Below, piece after piece: positions 23,456-34,705 of a stretch of DNA of 64,000 nt (position 1 is the stretch's first letter; every line of letters starts with the position of its first letter). The translations under genes and the position numbers were made by a program. The notes under the pieces were generated by a model. That model was not told where the DNA came from, searched no databases, and saw nothing but the letters and a program-made list of their open reading frames with translations. The stretch covers positions 27,540,598 to 27,604,597 of the forward strand of contig CM053330.1 of assembly GCA_028583605.1 (NCBI GenBank). Direction: 5' to 3'. This DNA is from Dastarcus helophoroides (Eukaryota; Arthropoda; Insecta; Coleoptera; Bothrideridae).

Positions 23456-23583
23456 TTCCGCCGTCTGGTGTCCAAGTGAGTGATGACCTGGGTGTGGTGA
23501 AAAATGGTCTGACGACAGCCTACGCCGAGGGGGCCAGTTTGACGCTCACATGCTCGGCTACCGGGGGCAAGCCCCTAGCAAGG
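23456..23583 (+). CDS. Sidestep-family Ig protein, exon encoding the start of one Ig domain
   Basis: A 128-bp internal exon with a TTACAG acceptor before it and a GTAAGT donor after it. The first two bases (TT) complete a split codon; 42 full codons follow, so the exon ends in phase 0. The peptide starts PPSGVQVSDDLGVVKNG and continues with EGASLTLTCSATGGKPLAR. EGxxLxLxCxxxGGKP around the first Ig cysteine is typical of the second Ig domain of Sidestep-family proteins. These are transmembrane Ig proteins that act in insects as ligands for Beaten-path receptors in axon guidance and synaptic partner choice (family knowledge). Phase joins perfectly to the exon at 25740. The remaining domains, signal peptide and membrane segment are not in the window. 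Confidence 0.87.
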
Positions 23584-24120
23584 GTAAGTTAACGCTAAGC
23601 ACGATCGTTTACACGGCGGCACATCTTGATTGATTTAACGTGGCTCTGCATCGTCGTCTCACCTAGTCACCCACTGTCGTATCTGGGTCGTTCTGGAACG
23701 CTTCCTAGAAATACTTTTCGCGCTTCGGCGAACCTCCAACTTCAGTCGACACTGTCGGTGGATCTCAGATTTAGACCGAGTTAATGGTTGCTTTCGTGAG
23801 AATTATTAGCTCTGACGCAAGTGAACTAAAGCACAGAATCTCTTTTCTGAAAAATGTAGTATAAAATGGTTGCTGCCTTGTGATTGATACAAACTTTGTC
23901 ATAAAAGTTATGCAGCAAAAAAGCAGACACAATCCAGAAAAATTCTATGTTATTCATTGAATCGTGCTATTTCGTTCAGTTCACATCTCCACAAATTGCC
24001 TTATACCCACATGAAGACAATTTATTTTATTAAAATCTTTCTCCTCAATGGTAAAAAGAATGAAACATACTTCGAATTTAAAGAAATTTTTTAGAATTTC
24101 CAGTTGAGAGCATTTAAGTA

Positions 24121-25012
24121 GGGGAGACTGGGGTATTTTGGACAACGGGGAATTGCTGACCATCTTTACATTTTTTTCTCTAATAGTAGTTGATAGCTAC
24201 AAATAACTGTCGTCAGCTCGCCTCATATTAAGCTCAATTTTCCTTCAGTACTGGACTTGTGTACACGAACCATTACCTCGCTTCGATACCAAATAGAAAT
24301 GGGATACTTCAAAATTTTTTTTTACTTTAGAGTTTCCTCTAATTTGACTACACTTTTCGAGAACCAACTTGGGTACATATCTTCATAATATTTGCGGAAC
24401 CTTAAGTCTTCGACAGGAACATTAAGTTTTGCATGAAGTTTGTATTGTGTTACTTATATGCTGCCATATTGTAAAAAGTGACCTTCGGGGAATTACGGAC
24501 CACTTTTGTCGTGGAATTAGGAATCACTCAATTCTTTACATTTCACAAGCTGATTTCGTGTTTTTGATGCATATAAGTGATTATTCATGCAAATTTTCAG
24601 CAAAGCATTATTTTTCGGCAATTTCAAATAGTTTTTTAATACAATAATAATTTCGTTTCGAACCGATTTCCATTGCCATTTGTCACTCCACTTCATTTTG
24701 TTTCTCTTTCATAATAAATCTTCTGCCATTCTCAATCAAAAACAAAAAGGTTTTTCTACTACACTTTTCGATTTTTATTCGATTTACAAAGTGGTCCGTA
24801 ATTCCCCGACATTTTTCAAAATCGCAAAAATGCAATTTTTGCGCCAACTATTAAAAGTTGTATAATTTAATACAATTTGACCAAACTGCTACGACTCAAA
24901 GAGAGATTATTAAATGTACTACAAATTCAAGCTTTGAAATTTTCAGAAAAAAATATTTTTTGCCAGTTTTAAGCCAACATAAAAACGCGGTCCACAATAC
25001 CCCAGTCTCCCC
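24121..25012. mobile_element. Pogo-like MITE in the Sidestep intron, 892 bp
   Basis: Terminal inverted repeats start GGGGAGACTGGGGTATT and match at 19-21 of the first 22 bases. TA lies on both sides (24119-24120 and 25013-25014). An inner inverted pair, CGGGGAATTACGGACCACTT at 24486-24508 and its complement at 24787-24808, nests inside; a related GGGGAATTGCTGACCA lies just inside the left end. No transposase motif was recognised. The GGGGAGA end and TA target resemble the larger element at 46929-48169, so both may have used related pogo-like enzymes. It makes up about 40 percent of the 2,156-bp intron. Confidence 0.82.
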
Positions 25013-25739
25013 TAATATTTATTTCACTTGTTGTCTGATCAGTTCTTTTACGTCTGCAGACCTTATAAAATAAACTTCGTTTTCTTTCTCCCGTGTAAAG
25101 CATTTCTGTTTCAGTAATTCATTGCCACAATTTACTATAACACTAGCTCTCCGGATGCTGGCATTGCATTTTAAAAGTAGATATTTACGGCGACATCGAA
25201 ATAATTTTCCTTGCGGAAAATGACTCTAATAATGTACAATGCACTTATTCTGTGTCGTTTTGTTCAGCAGCAGCGATGGCTCAGCGGTTGCAACATTTTC
25301 CTATGAAAGTGCGTTCATGCAACAATTTGTCATTGCTCAACTCGGAAGAGCATTAGAGAGTTTTGCGTCATTTTTCACGATTAAGAAATAATGTAACGGC
25401 CACGACCGTCGCACGAGAGATTACATTTTTTAATTTAGAGATGCTTCAGTCGAAAAAGCATGCTCAGATTTGAGGAAAAGGGCAAATTTATGCCACCCTC
25501 GATGGCAAACAAATTTAAAACTTTGCACGGAAATCTGTTTTGTACGTTATCCGAATTAGCATTCGTTCGATGATATAACGAAATAAATTAGACGAAACAG
25601 ATTGTTTAGATTACAAGAAATGTAGCTGGATAAAGAATACGTCTTTTTTTTTTAAATTATTCGCTATTATGTGCTGTACCGATATAATTTTGATAGTGCT
25701 GTTTGGTTGCTGAACATTAGCGTAATATTTTAATTTCAG
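25013..25739 (+). other. Remainder of the intron between the two Ig exons
   Basis: No further exon seen. It contains GATGGCTCAGCGGTTGCAA near 25274, which looks slightly like a tRNA D-arm but has no B box. It ends TTAATTTCAG, the acceptor for the exon at 25740. Confidence 0.55.
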
Positions 25740-26048
25740 GTATCCTGGTGGCGTGATGGTGATCTAGTGACCGATGAAACTCAGTATTTTCCCGAACGAA
25801 GAAAATCGGCGTGCGTGTTAAAAATCGAAAAGTTGACTCGCGCCCATCTGCTGGCGATTTACAGTTGCGAAGTAAGCAACAGCAGACTCCAACCTCCTTT
25901 AGTGGTGCGCGTAGCCATCGATATGTACCTGAGACCGGTAGAGGTCACGCTCGTGGGCAATAACCAGGAGTTTAGTGCAGGAAGAAAATACAACATTAGT
26001 TGCAAAGTCAAAGGGTCGCGACCTCCGCCAGTAATCACATGGTGGAAG
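25740..26048 (+). CDS. Sidestep-family Ig protein, exon finishing one Ig domain and starting the next
   Basis: A 309-bp exon of 103 codons, phase 0 at both ends, with TTTCAG before and GTAGGT after. It begins VSWWRDGDLV, giving the core tryptophan of the Ig domain opened by the previous exon. It then has KIEKLTRAHLLAIYSCEVSN with the second Ig cysteine. A linker, LRPVEVTLVGNNQEFSAGRK, leads into the next domain: YNISCKVKGSRPPPVITWWK. The SAGRxYxxxCxxxGSRPxxxITWWK pattern is characteristic of the Sidestep family. Codon use is less AT-biased than the flanks. Reading continues past the donor into intron for a few codons only. The next exon was not found within the following 38 kb. Confidence 0.92.
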
Positions 26049-26479
26049 GTAGGTGCTTTCTTTCTTTTATCTCCCAACTTATGATGTTTTCGAGGATTAT
26101 TTACGTTTAGTTGTAAAAGCGCTATTGCATTGAATTAAGCATGCCGTTTAGTCAAGTCCAAAAAAAAGTTTTGCTATCTTTTCTGAAAGAACCGTAACCA
26201 AGTGTAATACAGTATTGCAAAAATAAGACTTGGTTACCTAGTACAAAAATGGTTTTACGTTAAAAAGTTGCTAATACGTGTAAGTCAAAGATCTAGGTAC
26301 CACAGTCTCAGTTTTAAGACTAAAAACATTATTATGTACTGATAATCTATTGAATAGGTTAATAAACAATTTTTGGCAAACTTATTGGGAATGAAAATAA
26401 GATATGAGATTTGTACATAATAAAAAATAATACATTTTTATTTCTGACGCAAACATGCAAAGAATCTACCATTAACTTT
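26049..26479 (+). other. Start of the downstream intron
   Basis: AT-rich and non-coding; no repeat recognised before the LINE that begins near 26480. Confidence 0.5.
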
Positions 26480-26756
26480 TTCTTCTTATTTTTCTTTTAT
26501 TTAGGTCTAAACCTATTTTCTTCACGAATTTCATAATGTTTTTGTTGAGGTAGATACCCAACTTTCTATTCAACTTTTTTTGGCCTTCCCGGATTTTTTT
26601 TCTACTGGTTTTCCGTCACGTGCTATTCTTATTAATCTATTTTCATCTGCTCTTTGAAGGTGTTCATTGCAATCTTTTCGTCTTTTTCTCACAAATTTCA
26701 AAATGTCTATTATGTTACATTGATCCCCTATTGCTGCATTTCTAATACAGTCTCTT

Positions 26757-29620
26757 CAGGCCCATAACCAGGATTTATTTCGGGGTGGCGGGTGGGGGGC
26801 TGCGATCTTTCTGCTAAAACTACCTAGTCTTTGTTTCCGTTTAGGTTAGACCTAAGAAGGCAGGGTCCAATACTACTTTACTATTAATATTATTATTGTA
26901 TAGAAGTATACTAAAATATAAAAAAACTCTTCTAACCTTCTGACAAAGTAATTTAACAACAATCTTAACTTCATTTCTAAATAAAAACAGATTTGTGGGT
27001 AAGATGATAAAATCGCTTGAAAGATATGTCTTTTCTAAAATTTATCTTTAAACTGTTTTCTATAGCCTTACTTGTGTATGAAAAATACCTCTAGAAAGTG
27101 CTCTATTTAAAAACATAGTTTGTCGTCAGCTGGGAAGAACTCTTTTTTTTAAATTTTTTTTAAATTTTGAATACATTCAATATTTTAACTTTTATCTCAA
27201 ATTTAAAGTTTGCACCCGAATTTGGATATTCTTTCTAAATTCTGAAAGATTAGATGTTTTTTTTTAATTCAAGTTTCCTCTTAGCGTCCAACTCTTTTTC
27301 TAACTGGCAACAACTTCAATTCCTACGTTTTTTATTTTGGGCAATTTTGGAAATTATTGTTGCTATCTGAATTTGCAATGTCGAAATGCATTTGATTCTT
27401 CCGAATTTTAAAAAAAGTTTTTGCTATAAAGTTATTTACCGTTTTTTTTAAGTTTTACCTTTAATTTCAAATTTTCAATTTAAATTAGATTTTTTGTTAA
27501 ATGGAAAGTATGTTAATACTATTGCTTTTTTTCTTAAAATTCAAAGTTTAAAATCTTGGTATTTACTTCAAACGCACAAATATTTTTTTAAACTTCGATT
27601 CTTTCTAGAAACCTGGAAATTTTGCCAAAGTTTTCGTGAAAAATATCAGATATTAAAATTCTGAACTTAATCTTGAGTTTTCTGAATTTGGAATTTTAAT
27701 TTGAAATGTTTAGAAAAGTCTACATTTAGAGTGACAAACTCGTTTTAGAAAAAGTTTAATTACGACCGTGTTTATACTTAAAAATAACCAGAATTCATTA
27801 TTAAACATTTCTAAAAGTATTAATTTTTTTAGAAATTTTGAATTTCCTAACAAAAAGTAGGATATGTTAATTCTTAGTAACTTAGAACTTAAAGTTTTTA
27901 GTTTTTTAAATTCGAGATTTTAAAAATAAGTTGACATTTAAAATTACTCTCTAAATTAGAAGAAAAAAGAAGCTATAATTTTCGAAAAAAAAAGGTTTGA
28001 AGTCAAAATTTTCTAAAAAATTCTCTAATTTCCAAAAGATGAAATCTATTAACAAAAACTAATAACACTCAACATTTTGTCTTGAAACAAAACTAAAAAA
28101 AAAGATATTTCCTGAAACTTTAGTGTTTTCTCAAAACGGCCAGGGGATTTTTTTATATATTTAATATAGAGAGAAAGTCAAAATATTGTGAAGAATTCTA
28201 AATTTTGAACCAGTGCTAATTTAAAAATTTTGAAAAATAAACTAAAGTCATAAGCCTCTTTTTTTTTAAATTTCGACTTTAATCTTGACATTTTTAAACT
28301 CGTCGTGAAAAAATGTAAACATTTTATAAATCAATTTTTTCTAAAAATATGAATTTAAAGTTAAAATGTCGTGATTAAAAGTAAAAAATTTCTTAATTAA
28401 AGTTGAAATTTGATAACTAAGATAGAATTTTCAATATTTTTTTGGAAGTTTGGAAGTCGAATTTTGGAGAAAAAAGTCGAATTTTCGAAATCGTACTCGA
28501 AATATAAACAAATCAACTTCATAACAAAAAATTTCGAAATTTTTTATTATGAAGATAAAATTTTTTGAAAAAATTAAAAATTTCGAATTAAGCTGATGGG
28601 TTAAAGTTATTAAAAAAATCCTGAATTTTCCAATTTAAAAATGCTCAGGTTTTGTGTAAAATTCGAAATTTAAAAAAAAAATCGACATTTTAGATATTTT
28701 TTTTAAAGTTCAATGACCATGTTAGAAAAATTATAGAAGAAATTCATAAAAATAACTTATTAAAAAATGTTTTCTCAAAATAATGGCTTATAAGAGATTT
28801 AGTAAAGGGCCTAATATTCAAAATTTTATTCAAATACCGAATTTAAATTTTTAAATTCCAAAACTGTAAAACTATTATCACAAAATCCAAGTTTTTCTCA
28901 AAATTTGGTGTTAAATCTCGAAAAATCACTTTTATAAATCTCCAGTTCTTCTCAAAATTTGATTTTTTTTCAAAATTGAAAAACTTGCAAAATTCAACAT
29001 TTTTTTAATAAAATTTAAAATGTAAGATTGAAATTGAAAATAAAAAAAAAGAAATTTCAAGAACAGTTTAAATTTTTCTAGAAACGAAATCTCAGATTTG
29101 AAAGTCAAAATTCTGGAAAAAATTCGAATGAATTTAGGGTAAAAATTTCAAGATTTAGAGTGGAAATTGGAGAATGAACTCGAAATTTTAGGAACTTCTT
29201 CATTTAAAAATGTTATACTCTTTCCGAATATCCTGAGTATAACCTAAAACCTTTTTTTTTAATTTCGACTGAGATTTCAAAATGTTTTTTTTGTTAATTG
29301 TGAGTTTTGGTCTGTTAATGCCTTTTTTAGAGTATTTTACCTTTTTGGTGCCTTCTTTAGCTTTTCGTTTTTGTCTAATTTAACATTTTGCTCACCTTTT
29401 TATCTTGCTTGATTGTGCTTAAAATCCGGTCTCTAATAATAAGTAATGGCGCCAAATTTGAAAAAAAAAACATCCTTGCATTTCAGTACGAAAACTAAAT
29501 AATCCATTAAAAATGGTTTTTAAAAATGTCGCACATTTGGAAAGTTCATTTCTATCTAGTGTGAAGCCAAAAAATTTCGGGGGGCTCCAGCCCCCTAGCC
29601 CCCTCTGGTTACGGGACCTG
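26757..29620. mobile_element. hAT-like non-autonomous element, 2.86 kb, with AT-rich body
   Basis: The left end CAGGCCCATAACCAGG and the right end (minus strand) CAGGTCCCGTAACCAG form a short inverted repeat. The flanks AGTCTCTT (26749-26756) and AATCTCTT (29621-29628) match at 7 of 8 bases, as for hAT. Further inside, both ends carry G-rich stretches (GGGGTGGCGGGTGGGGGG; GGGGGCTGGAGCCCCC). The body, about 27120-29340, is the A/T-run sequence seen elsewhere in the window, with no transposase. The insertion interrupts an LINE frame between the codons around GKTRRD and IRNAAIGDQCN, which supports the boundaries. Confidence 0.78.
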
Positions 29621-30272
29621 AATCTCTTCTTGTTTTTCCTACTATAGCTCTCAAGGTATTCATTTTGGTTGTTCGTAGCAGTTGTTTTATTTTGTTTGTA
29701 TCAGCTCTTGTATCTGCTGTATAAGTCATTGTTGGTCTGACTATCGTTTTGTAGATCTTCACTTTGCTTTCGGTTTTGAGATATTTGTTCTTCCATGTTA
29801 CATCCCTTAGACATCCAGACATTCGAACTCCTTTGAAAGCTTGGTGTCTTACTTCTGTATAGTTGTCCCTTGTGTTTGATATTTCTACACCCAGATATGT
29901 TATACTTATTACTTGTTCTATTATTTTTTCATCCACTATCAGTTTGCATATTATTGGATCTTTTGACACTACTAATGATATAGTTTTTTCGGTGGAGATT
30001 GACATGTAGATCTTTGCAGTTGCGTTGAATCGGAGTACAAGCCTTTGTAAGTATCTACGATTAATACCGCGTCGTCTGCATAACATAAAATCTTTAAGTT
30101 CTTCTTACCCATTCTATATCCCTCCATAGTTTGAACACTATCAATTAGTTTGTCCATTATCAAATTAAAGATCATTGGGCTAAGTGAATTCCCTTGTCGT
30201 ATTCCATTCTTTGTTCGTATTTCCTTAGACTGATCTTTTCCTGCTTGAACTCTGGTTGTTGTTGTGTTTGTA
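29621..30272 (-). pseudogene. LINE reverse transcriptase core (YADD) segment
   Basis: This is the best-preserved LINE piece. Two overlapping minus-strand frames (29595-30086 and 29972-30175) carry the fingers-palm motif GIRQGNSLSP, YADD and the thumb. A one- or two-base slip near 30030-30050 joins them. The sequence is close to an intact family member elsewhere in motif content, apart from this slip. The enzyme would copy LINE RNA into DNA at the target site. Confidence 0.8.
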
Positions 30273-30947
30273 CAGGGTGAGCAAAACTTAATGTCCCTGC
30301 TGTAAGAAAAGGAAAAGCGATATAAAAAATCTGAAAAATGGTTCTTAATTGAGGTTGAGAAGGTCCACTTTAGGCCAAATCTGTATATTTTTTAATATTT
30401 AATAACCGAAGTAAGGACGTCATTAAATTTTTTTCTGTAGAAACATACCTCTATGTTTACACGTTTAAAAAGAACTACATTTTATAAACAAGTGTTTTAA
30501 ATAAAAAAAATTTTAAAGTCAAATGGCAACCATAAATGTTTGTTAACCATTAGTTGAATTATTGACAGATGCTAGTATGCTTTGATTTTTGATTTATTGT
30601 ATTTCCAAAGTCTATTTGTTTAAATACTAGCAATTAGGAACTTTTGATAATACTTTTTTTACAATAAAATTGCTTATAACTTTTTAACTGAAAAAGATGC
30701 ATTTTTTTTATTTTTTACAATTTTTTTTTACAAAAATAGGATCTTTTTAAATATGCAAAAATTTAGATATGTTTCTGGAAAAAAAGATTAATGACGTCAT
30801 AACTTTTGTTTTCACATATGAAAAAATTATCAAATTTAACTTAAAATGGACTTTACTCAATCCGATTTAAGAATTTTTTTTCAGATTTCAGATATCATTT
30901 TTCCTTTCTTTATAATAGAGCTCAGACATCAAGTTTCGCTCACCCTG
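30273..30947. mobile_element. Mariner-type MITE, 675 bp, inside the LINE
   Basis: Ends CAGGGTGAGCAAAACTTAAT (left) and, on the minus strand, CAGGGTGAGCGAAACTTGAT (right). TA lies on each side (30271-30272 and 30948-30949). Removing the element and one TA gives an uninterrupted reverse transcriptase frame across the junction (QDLY joined to TNTTT). No transposase frame inside. Ends resemble the other CAGGGT elements of this window. Confidence 0.88.
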
Positions 30948-31138
30948 TATATAGGTCCTGGATTATTTGGATCAACTCTGGTGGGATGTATTTTTCTTGG
31001 AGTATTGTAACCACGTCTCTTAGTTTTATCCAATCAAATACTTTCTTTAGCTCTACAAAACGCATGAAGGTAGGGGCGTTGAATTCGATCGCTTTATCAA
31101 TTATTTGGTTTATCACAAATATAGCATGAACATTGAGA

Positions 31139-32394
31139 CAAATATTTTAGTAAAATTCGACTAATTTAGTCAATTTTCAAAATATTCTTTTAGTAATGAT
31201 GACGTTAAATCTATTCTCATTTCCTAAAACCGCATTTACGCAAACCTTAACTCCATTACTTAAATGTCCTACACATCAAAGAAACTAATCATCTTTTCCC
31301 CCTAAGAACAATTTCCCCGTGAAACTTGTATCGTTTGATTTGATAAATCAAAAGTTAATTAAAGGGAGGGTTTGCCTTCATTATTTACAGAATGATGTAG
31401 AGGTTGTACCAAAGAGTTGTCGGTTCATTGCCTGATCGATTGGATAATCGTCGGGACGATCCTTGAGCCCTTTAAACTGGTTTTGCCTATAAATTAAACT
31501 AGACAATGCCGCAGATGACGTTTAGGGTTATTTACAATAATTACACTTGATTGGAAGAGATGTGCTCGACAATTTCTGCTCTAGCGATCAAAGTAGAAGC
31601 ATTATAGATAATATGAGACAAAGCTTCTTCTAAATAATATTAACAGAAGACGTTGTCTTGATTCTTCATATACTTGGCATCTTAAACATAGATGAATTAA
31701 AATCATGAAAAGCATTCAGTAACATATTATTGAAAATATTTTTTGTGTCCTAAAGGTCTGTTAAGCTTTATTTCATCCTTGAGCCTTTTGTTCTCCAAGC
31801 TGCTGTAAATTCGCGGTTTATCCGTTAAGGTGTTTCCCGGTACCTAGGTGATTTGCAGAGGGTTGTGTTTCATCGCTGAATCCGCTGCTTTATGTCCAAG
31901 AGCACGAAATGCTAATGCGTCGAGTTTTATGGTAAACGGCCTCTTAAATGTAACTAATTACCACTGGTGGCGCAACTGTTTCTCAGTACTTGAGATCCAG
32001 TTCTACTGATGAGAAATAATCCCGATTTTCGCTTGAAGTAGCGTAATTGAACTGAATAATTTAGTTTAGTTTTATTCTAAAACTGTTTGTACGGAGCGAG
32101 GGATTTAGCGAGACTCATTTGACGGATTTTAGTTTATAGCTAAACGAACGTATTACAGATGATGAAAATGGTGCTTGAGAAGGAATAAATTTCATTGTGT
32201 GAAACTTATCAACTAATTTTAACTATCAACTAACTAATAAATTTTCAGGTTTCTGTTGATAACATTAGTTTACAATAATTAAAACGCAAACTTCATGATA
32301 GCCAAGTATTTGATTAATTTGGATGTAGACTAATTTTGATACAAGAAAGTTTAGATAATTAAAAACAACTGACAAAAGATAATATGTTATAATA
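31139..32394. other. Non-coding stretch
   Basis: No coding or repeat signal recognised. Positions 31200-32100 are closer to average GC than the rest, consistent with older unique intron sequence. Confidence 0.45.
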
Positions 32395-33488
32395 CAGGGT
32401 CATTCAGTCATAATGACATTAGACATAAGACAGAAAATCAAGAAAAAATTTTTATTCGACTCTTTAAAATAGACTTGACTGACCACCTAAAGTCCGGCGC
32501 TACTGACCGCATTAAATGCTTTAGGGCAAAAGGCGCTTATCACATTATCATCCATTCACCAGCTGCAATGATAAGCCGGACTTGTGAGGGCAAAACATCA
32601 CTAATTAACGGGCAACAAATCTCTATTAGTTATTTTGACGAATAAGTATTTGTATTTTAATGTTAATCAATCGGTCTGATGAAAGGTAAAACGCAAATTT
32701 AAAAAATAAACGGATTCAAAGGACTCTACTAACTAAAATATCAATTTTACAAAATAAATAAAGATACGATGCTCTGGTTTATTTAATTTTGAAACATATT
32801 AACGTTGGTTAGCAGTTAGGTTGTTGTTTATAAAAAAGATGTCAACGATAGCCCACAGTCAGAATAAGTGCAGTGTACTTACATTAATACTCGAGTGCCT
32901 CTTTGTCGAACTATTTTAGACCTGTCGGGTGCAGGAAAAAGTGGCGATTCGTCGGCAAACTGCACATGGTTTAAAAAATATCCAACGCATCACAGAGGAC
33001 TATGAAAATTAGAACGTTAGAAAATAACTCTCGAGGATTAACCAGTTTTAAGACTTGCACCCAAAACAGCGAATTTATTTCATTACTTGCAGCGTTGATA
33101 TCAACGTGTACAGGGTAAGTCTTATTAAATGGACCCCCCCCCTTTATTTTCTTTATTCTAAATCATTCATAAAGTTTTAAAATTTTTGAAAAAATTTATT
33201 TTGATATATCTATACAGGGTGATAAATACTAAGTCTATTTTTTCTTATAGAACACCCTATATATTTTTCATATTTGAATTCTCCTAGTTTTGCAGAATCC
33301 AAATATATATAATTGTTATATACTTCATTGACAAATAAGCTAATTATTTGAGATCAAGAAATTACTTTTAGAGTTTTAATATAACTTGATTTTATTGGGT
33401 ATGAAAAACAAATTGGTTAACTCCTATCAAAAATGTGTCAACTCATCGTTTACTTTTAATTAATTATTTTATATTTAACTGTAAAAAA

Positions 33489-34705
33489 ATGTATTATTCG
33501 TTGACTGATAGACAGGAGTTACTAGAAAGTTATCTTTCATGTCGAAGAAATAAGATGGCATCACGACGACATTACATTGAAAGATATCCTGATCGAACGG
33601 CTCCTTTAAAAAATACATTCGTCAAGATTTATCAAAAGGCTTCTAATGATGCAACTATAACAAGGGCGTACCGAGGCGGGGGTGTTGGGGGTGTGACACC
33701 CCCTAAACTTTCGTTTTTTATAGGTAAAATCAATTTGTATTTAACAGTCGGCAAATTTTTCTAATCGAATCGGCATTGTTAACTTGACTCATCCCCCCAA
33801 AAGCATCAGGCTCGGTACGCCCCTGAACTATAAGAAATGCAAACCGACAAAAAGGTCGTCAGATAAATGAGCACCTGGAATTAAATATTATTTTATTTTT
33901 CATCCAGGATCCTGGTCGCTCGACAACCGAAGTTGCCCGATATTTTCAAATTTCACAAAGTATTGTGGTAAGAGTTTTTCATAAACATCATTACAAACCA
34001 TATCATCTGATGGTTGCGCAAAAGTTGTATCCACAAGACTGTGAAGACCGCAGAGTATTTTGTGAGGAAATGATTCGCCGACATCACGAAGATAACAATT
34101 TTATAAAAAATATTTTATGGACCGACGAATTGAATTTTTTAACAAGTGGTTTTGCATTTAATAAAAGAAATGCTCGTCAATGGGCAATGGAGAATTCTCG
34201 AACGGTCAGGGAAATCAGAAGACGTTCTAGCCTTAATTTTCGGTGTGGGATACACAAGGATACAATTATTGGTCCTATATTCGAGGGCAGTTTGACGGGG
34301 AATAATTATTTAAATATTTTGCAACACAATATTGAGGATCATTTAGAAAATATGCCGGTTGCACAGTATCAAAGAATCATCTGGCAACAAGATGGGGCTC
34401 CGCCCCACAATGCCAGGGTTGTCACAAATTTTTTAAATCATCGCTACCCCCTTAGGCAATTACGATGGCCGCCAAGAAGCCCAGATCTTAACCCCCTAGA
34501 TTTTTATCTTTGGGGTACTATCAAACAAAAAAATTTTAAACATGGGGATTACGAAACTGTGCTGCAACTAAAAGAAGCAATAACAGAATGTATTCAGTCT
34601 TTAAATTTAAATAAATTCGCACTTAAGGCTGTGCGGGACAATTTTTTGAAAAGGTGCAATAAATGCATCGAAAATAACGGTTACCTTGTAGAAAAAGACT
34701 TGTGA
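33489..34705 (+). pseudogene. Mariner-superfamily transposase, intact except for a MITE insertion
   Basis: Start ATG at 33489 (MYYSLTDRQELLESYLSC), stop at 34703-34705. Leaving out the MITE and one 8-bp duplication gives one open frame of 347 codons with no stop. N-terminal helix-turn-helix region; catalytic motifs WTDELNF, QQDGAPPHNA and SPDLNPLDFYLWG. Thirty-five residues separate the second Asp from the last Asp, six fewer than in the DD41D copy at 17776-18847; a short deletion or a different subgroup could explain this. The C-terminal basic tail ends NNGYLVEKDL. The insertion falls before the second part of the helix-turn-helix region, so no full transposase can be made now. Confidence 0.88.
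33661..33825. mobile_element. hAT MITE, 165 bp, inserted in a transposase gene
   Basis: Ends CAAGGGCGTACCGAGGC (left) and, on the minus strand, CAGGGGCGTACCGAGCC (right). It is flanked by perfect 8-bp copies of AACTATAA (33653-33660 and 33826-33833). G-rich strings follow the left end and C-rich strings precede the right end. Removal of the element and one duplication restores the transposase frame exactly. Confidence 0.93.

Larger units (their letters stand above)
26480..31138 (-). mobile_element. RTE-like LINE relic split by two later insertions
   Basis: LINE pieces at 30948-31138, 29621-30272 and 26480-26756, in that order on the minus strand, form one reading. It runs from a reverse transcriptase palm region (VINQIIDKAIEFNAPTFMRF), through NGIRQGNSLSPMIFNLIMDK and the catalytic LCYADDAVLI (YADD at 30071-30082), past the ITYLGVEIS thumb and IYKTIVRPTMTYTADTRADT, to a terminal ADENRLIRIARDGKP motif. 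The parts are interrupted by a mariner MITE (30273-30947) and a hAT-like element (26757-29620). Taking out each insertion with one target duplication keeps the frame. The 5' part (endonuclease) is missing. RTE clade is my best guess. Confidence 0.82.

Noticed and set aside
25265..25360. Possible tRNA near GATGGCTCAGCGGTTGCAA
   Set aside because: Only a D-arm-like string; no B box and no acceptor stem.
25013..25739. Additional exon between the two Ig exons
   Set aside because: The two exons already join in phase within one Ig domain; an extra exon would disrupt the fold.
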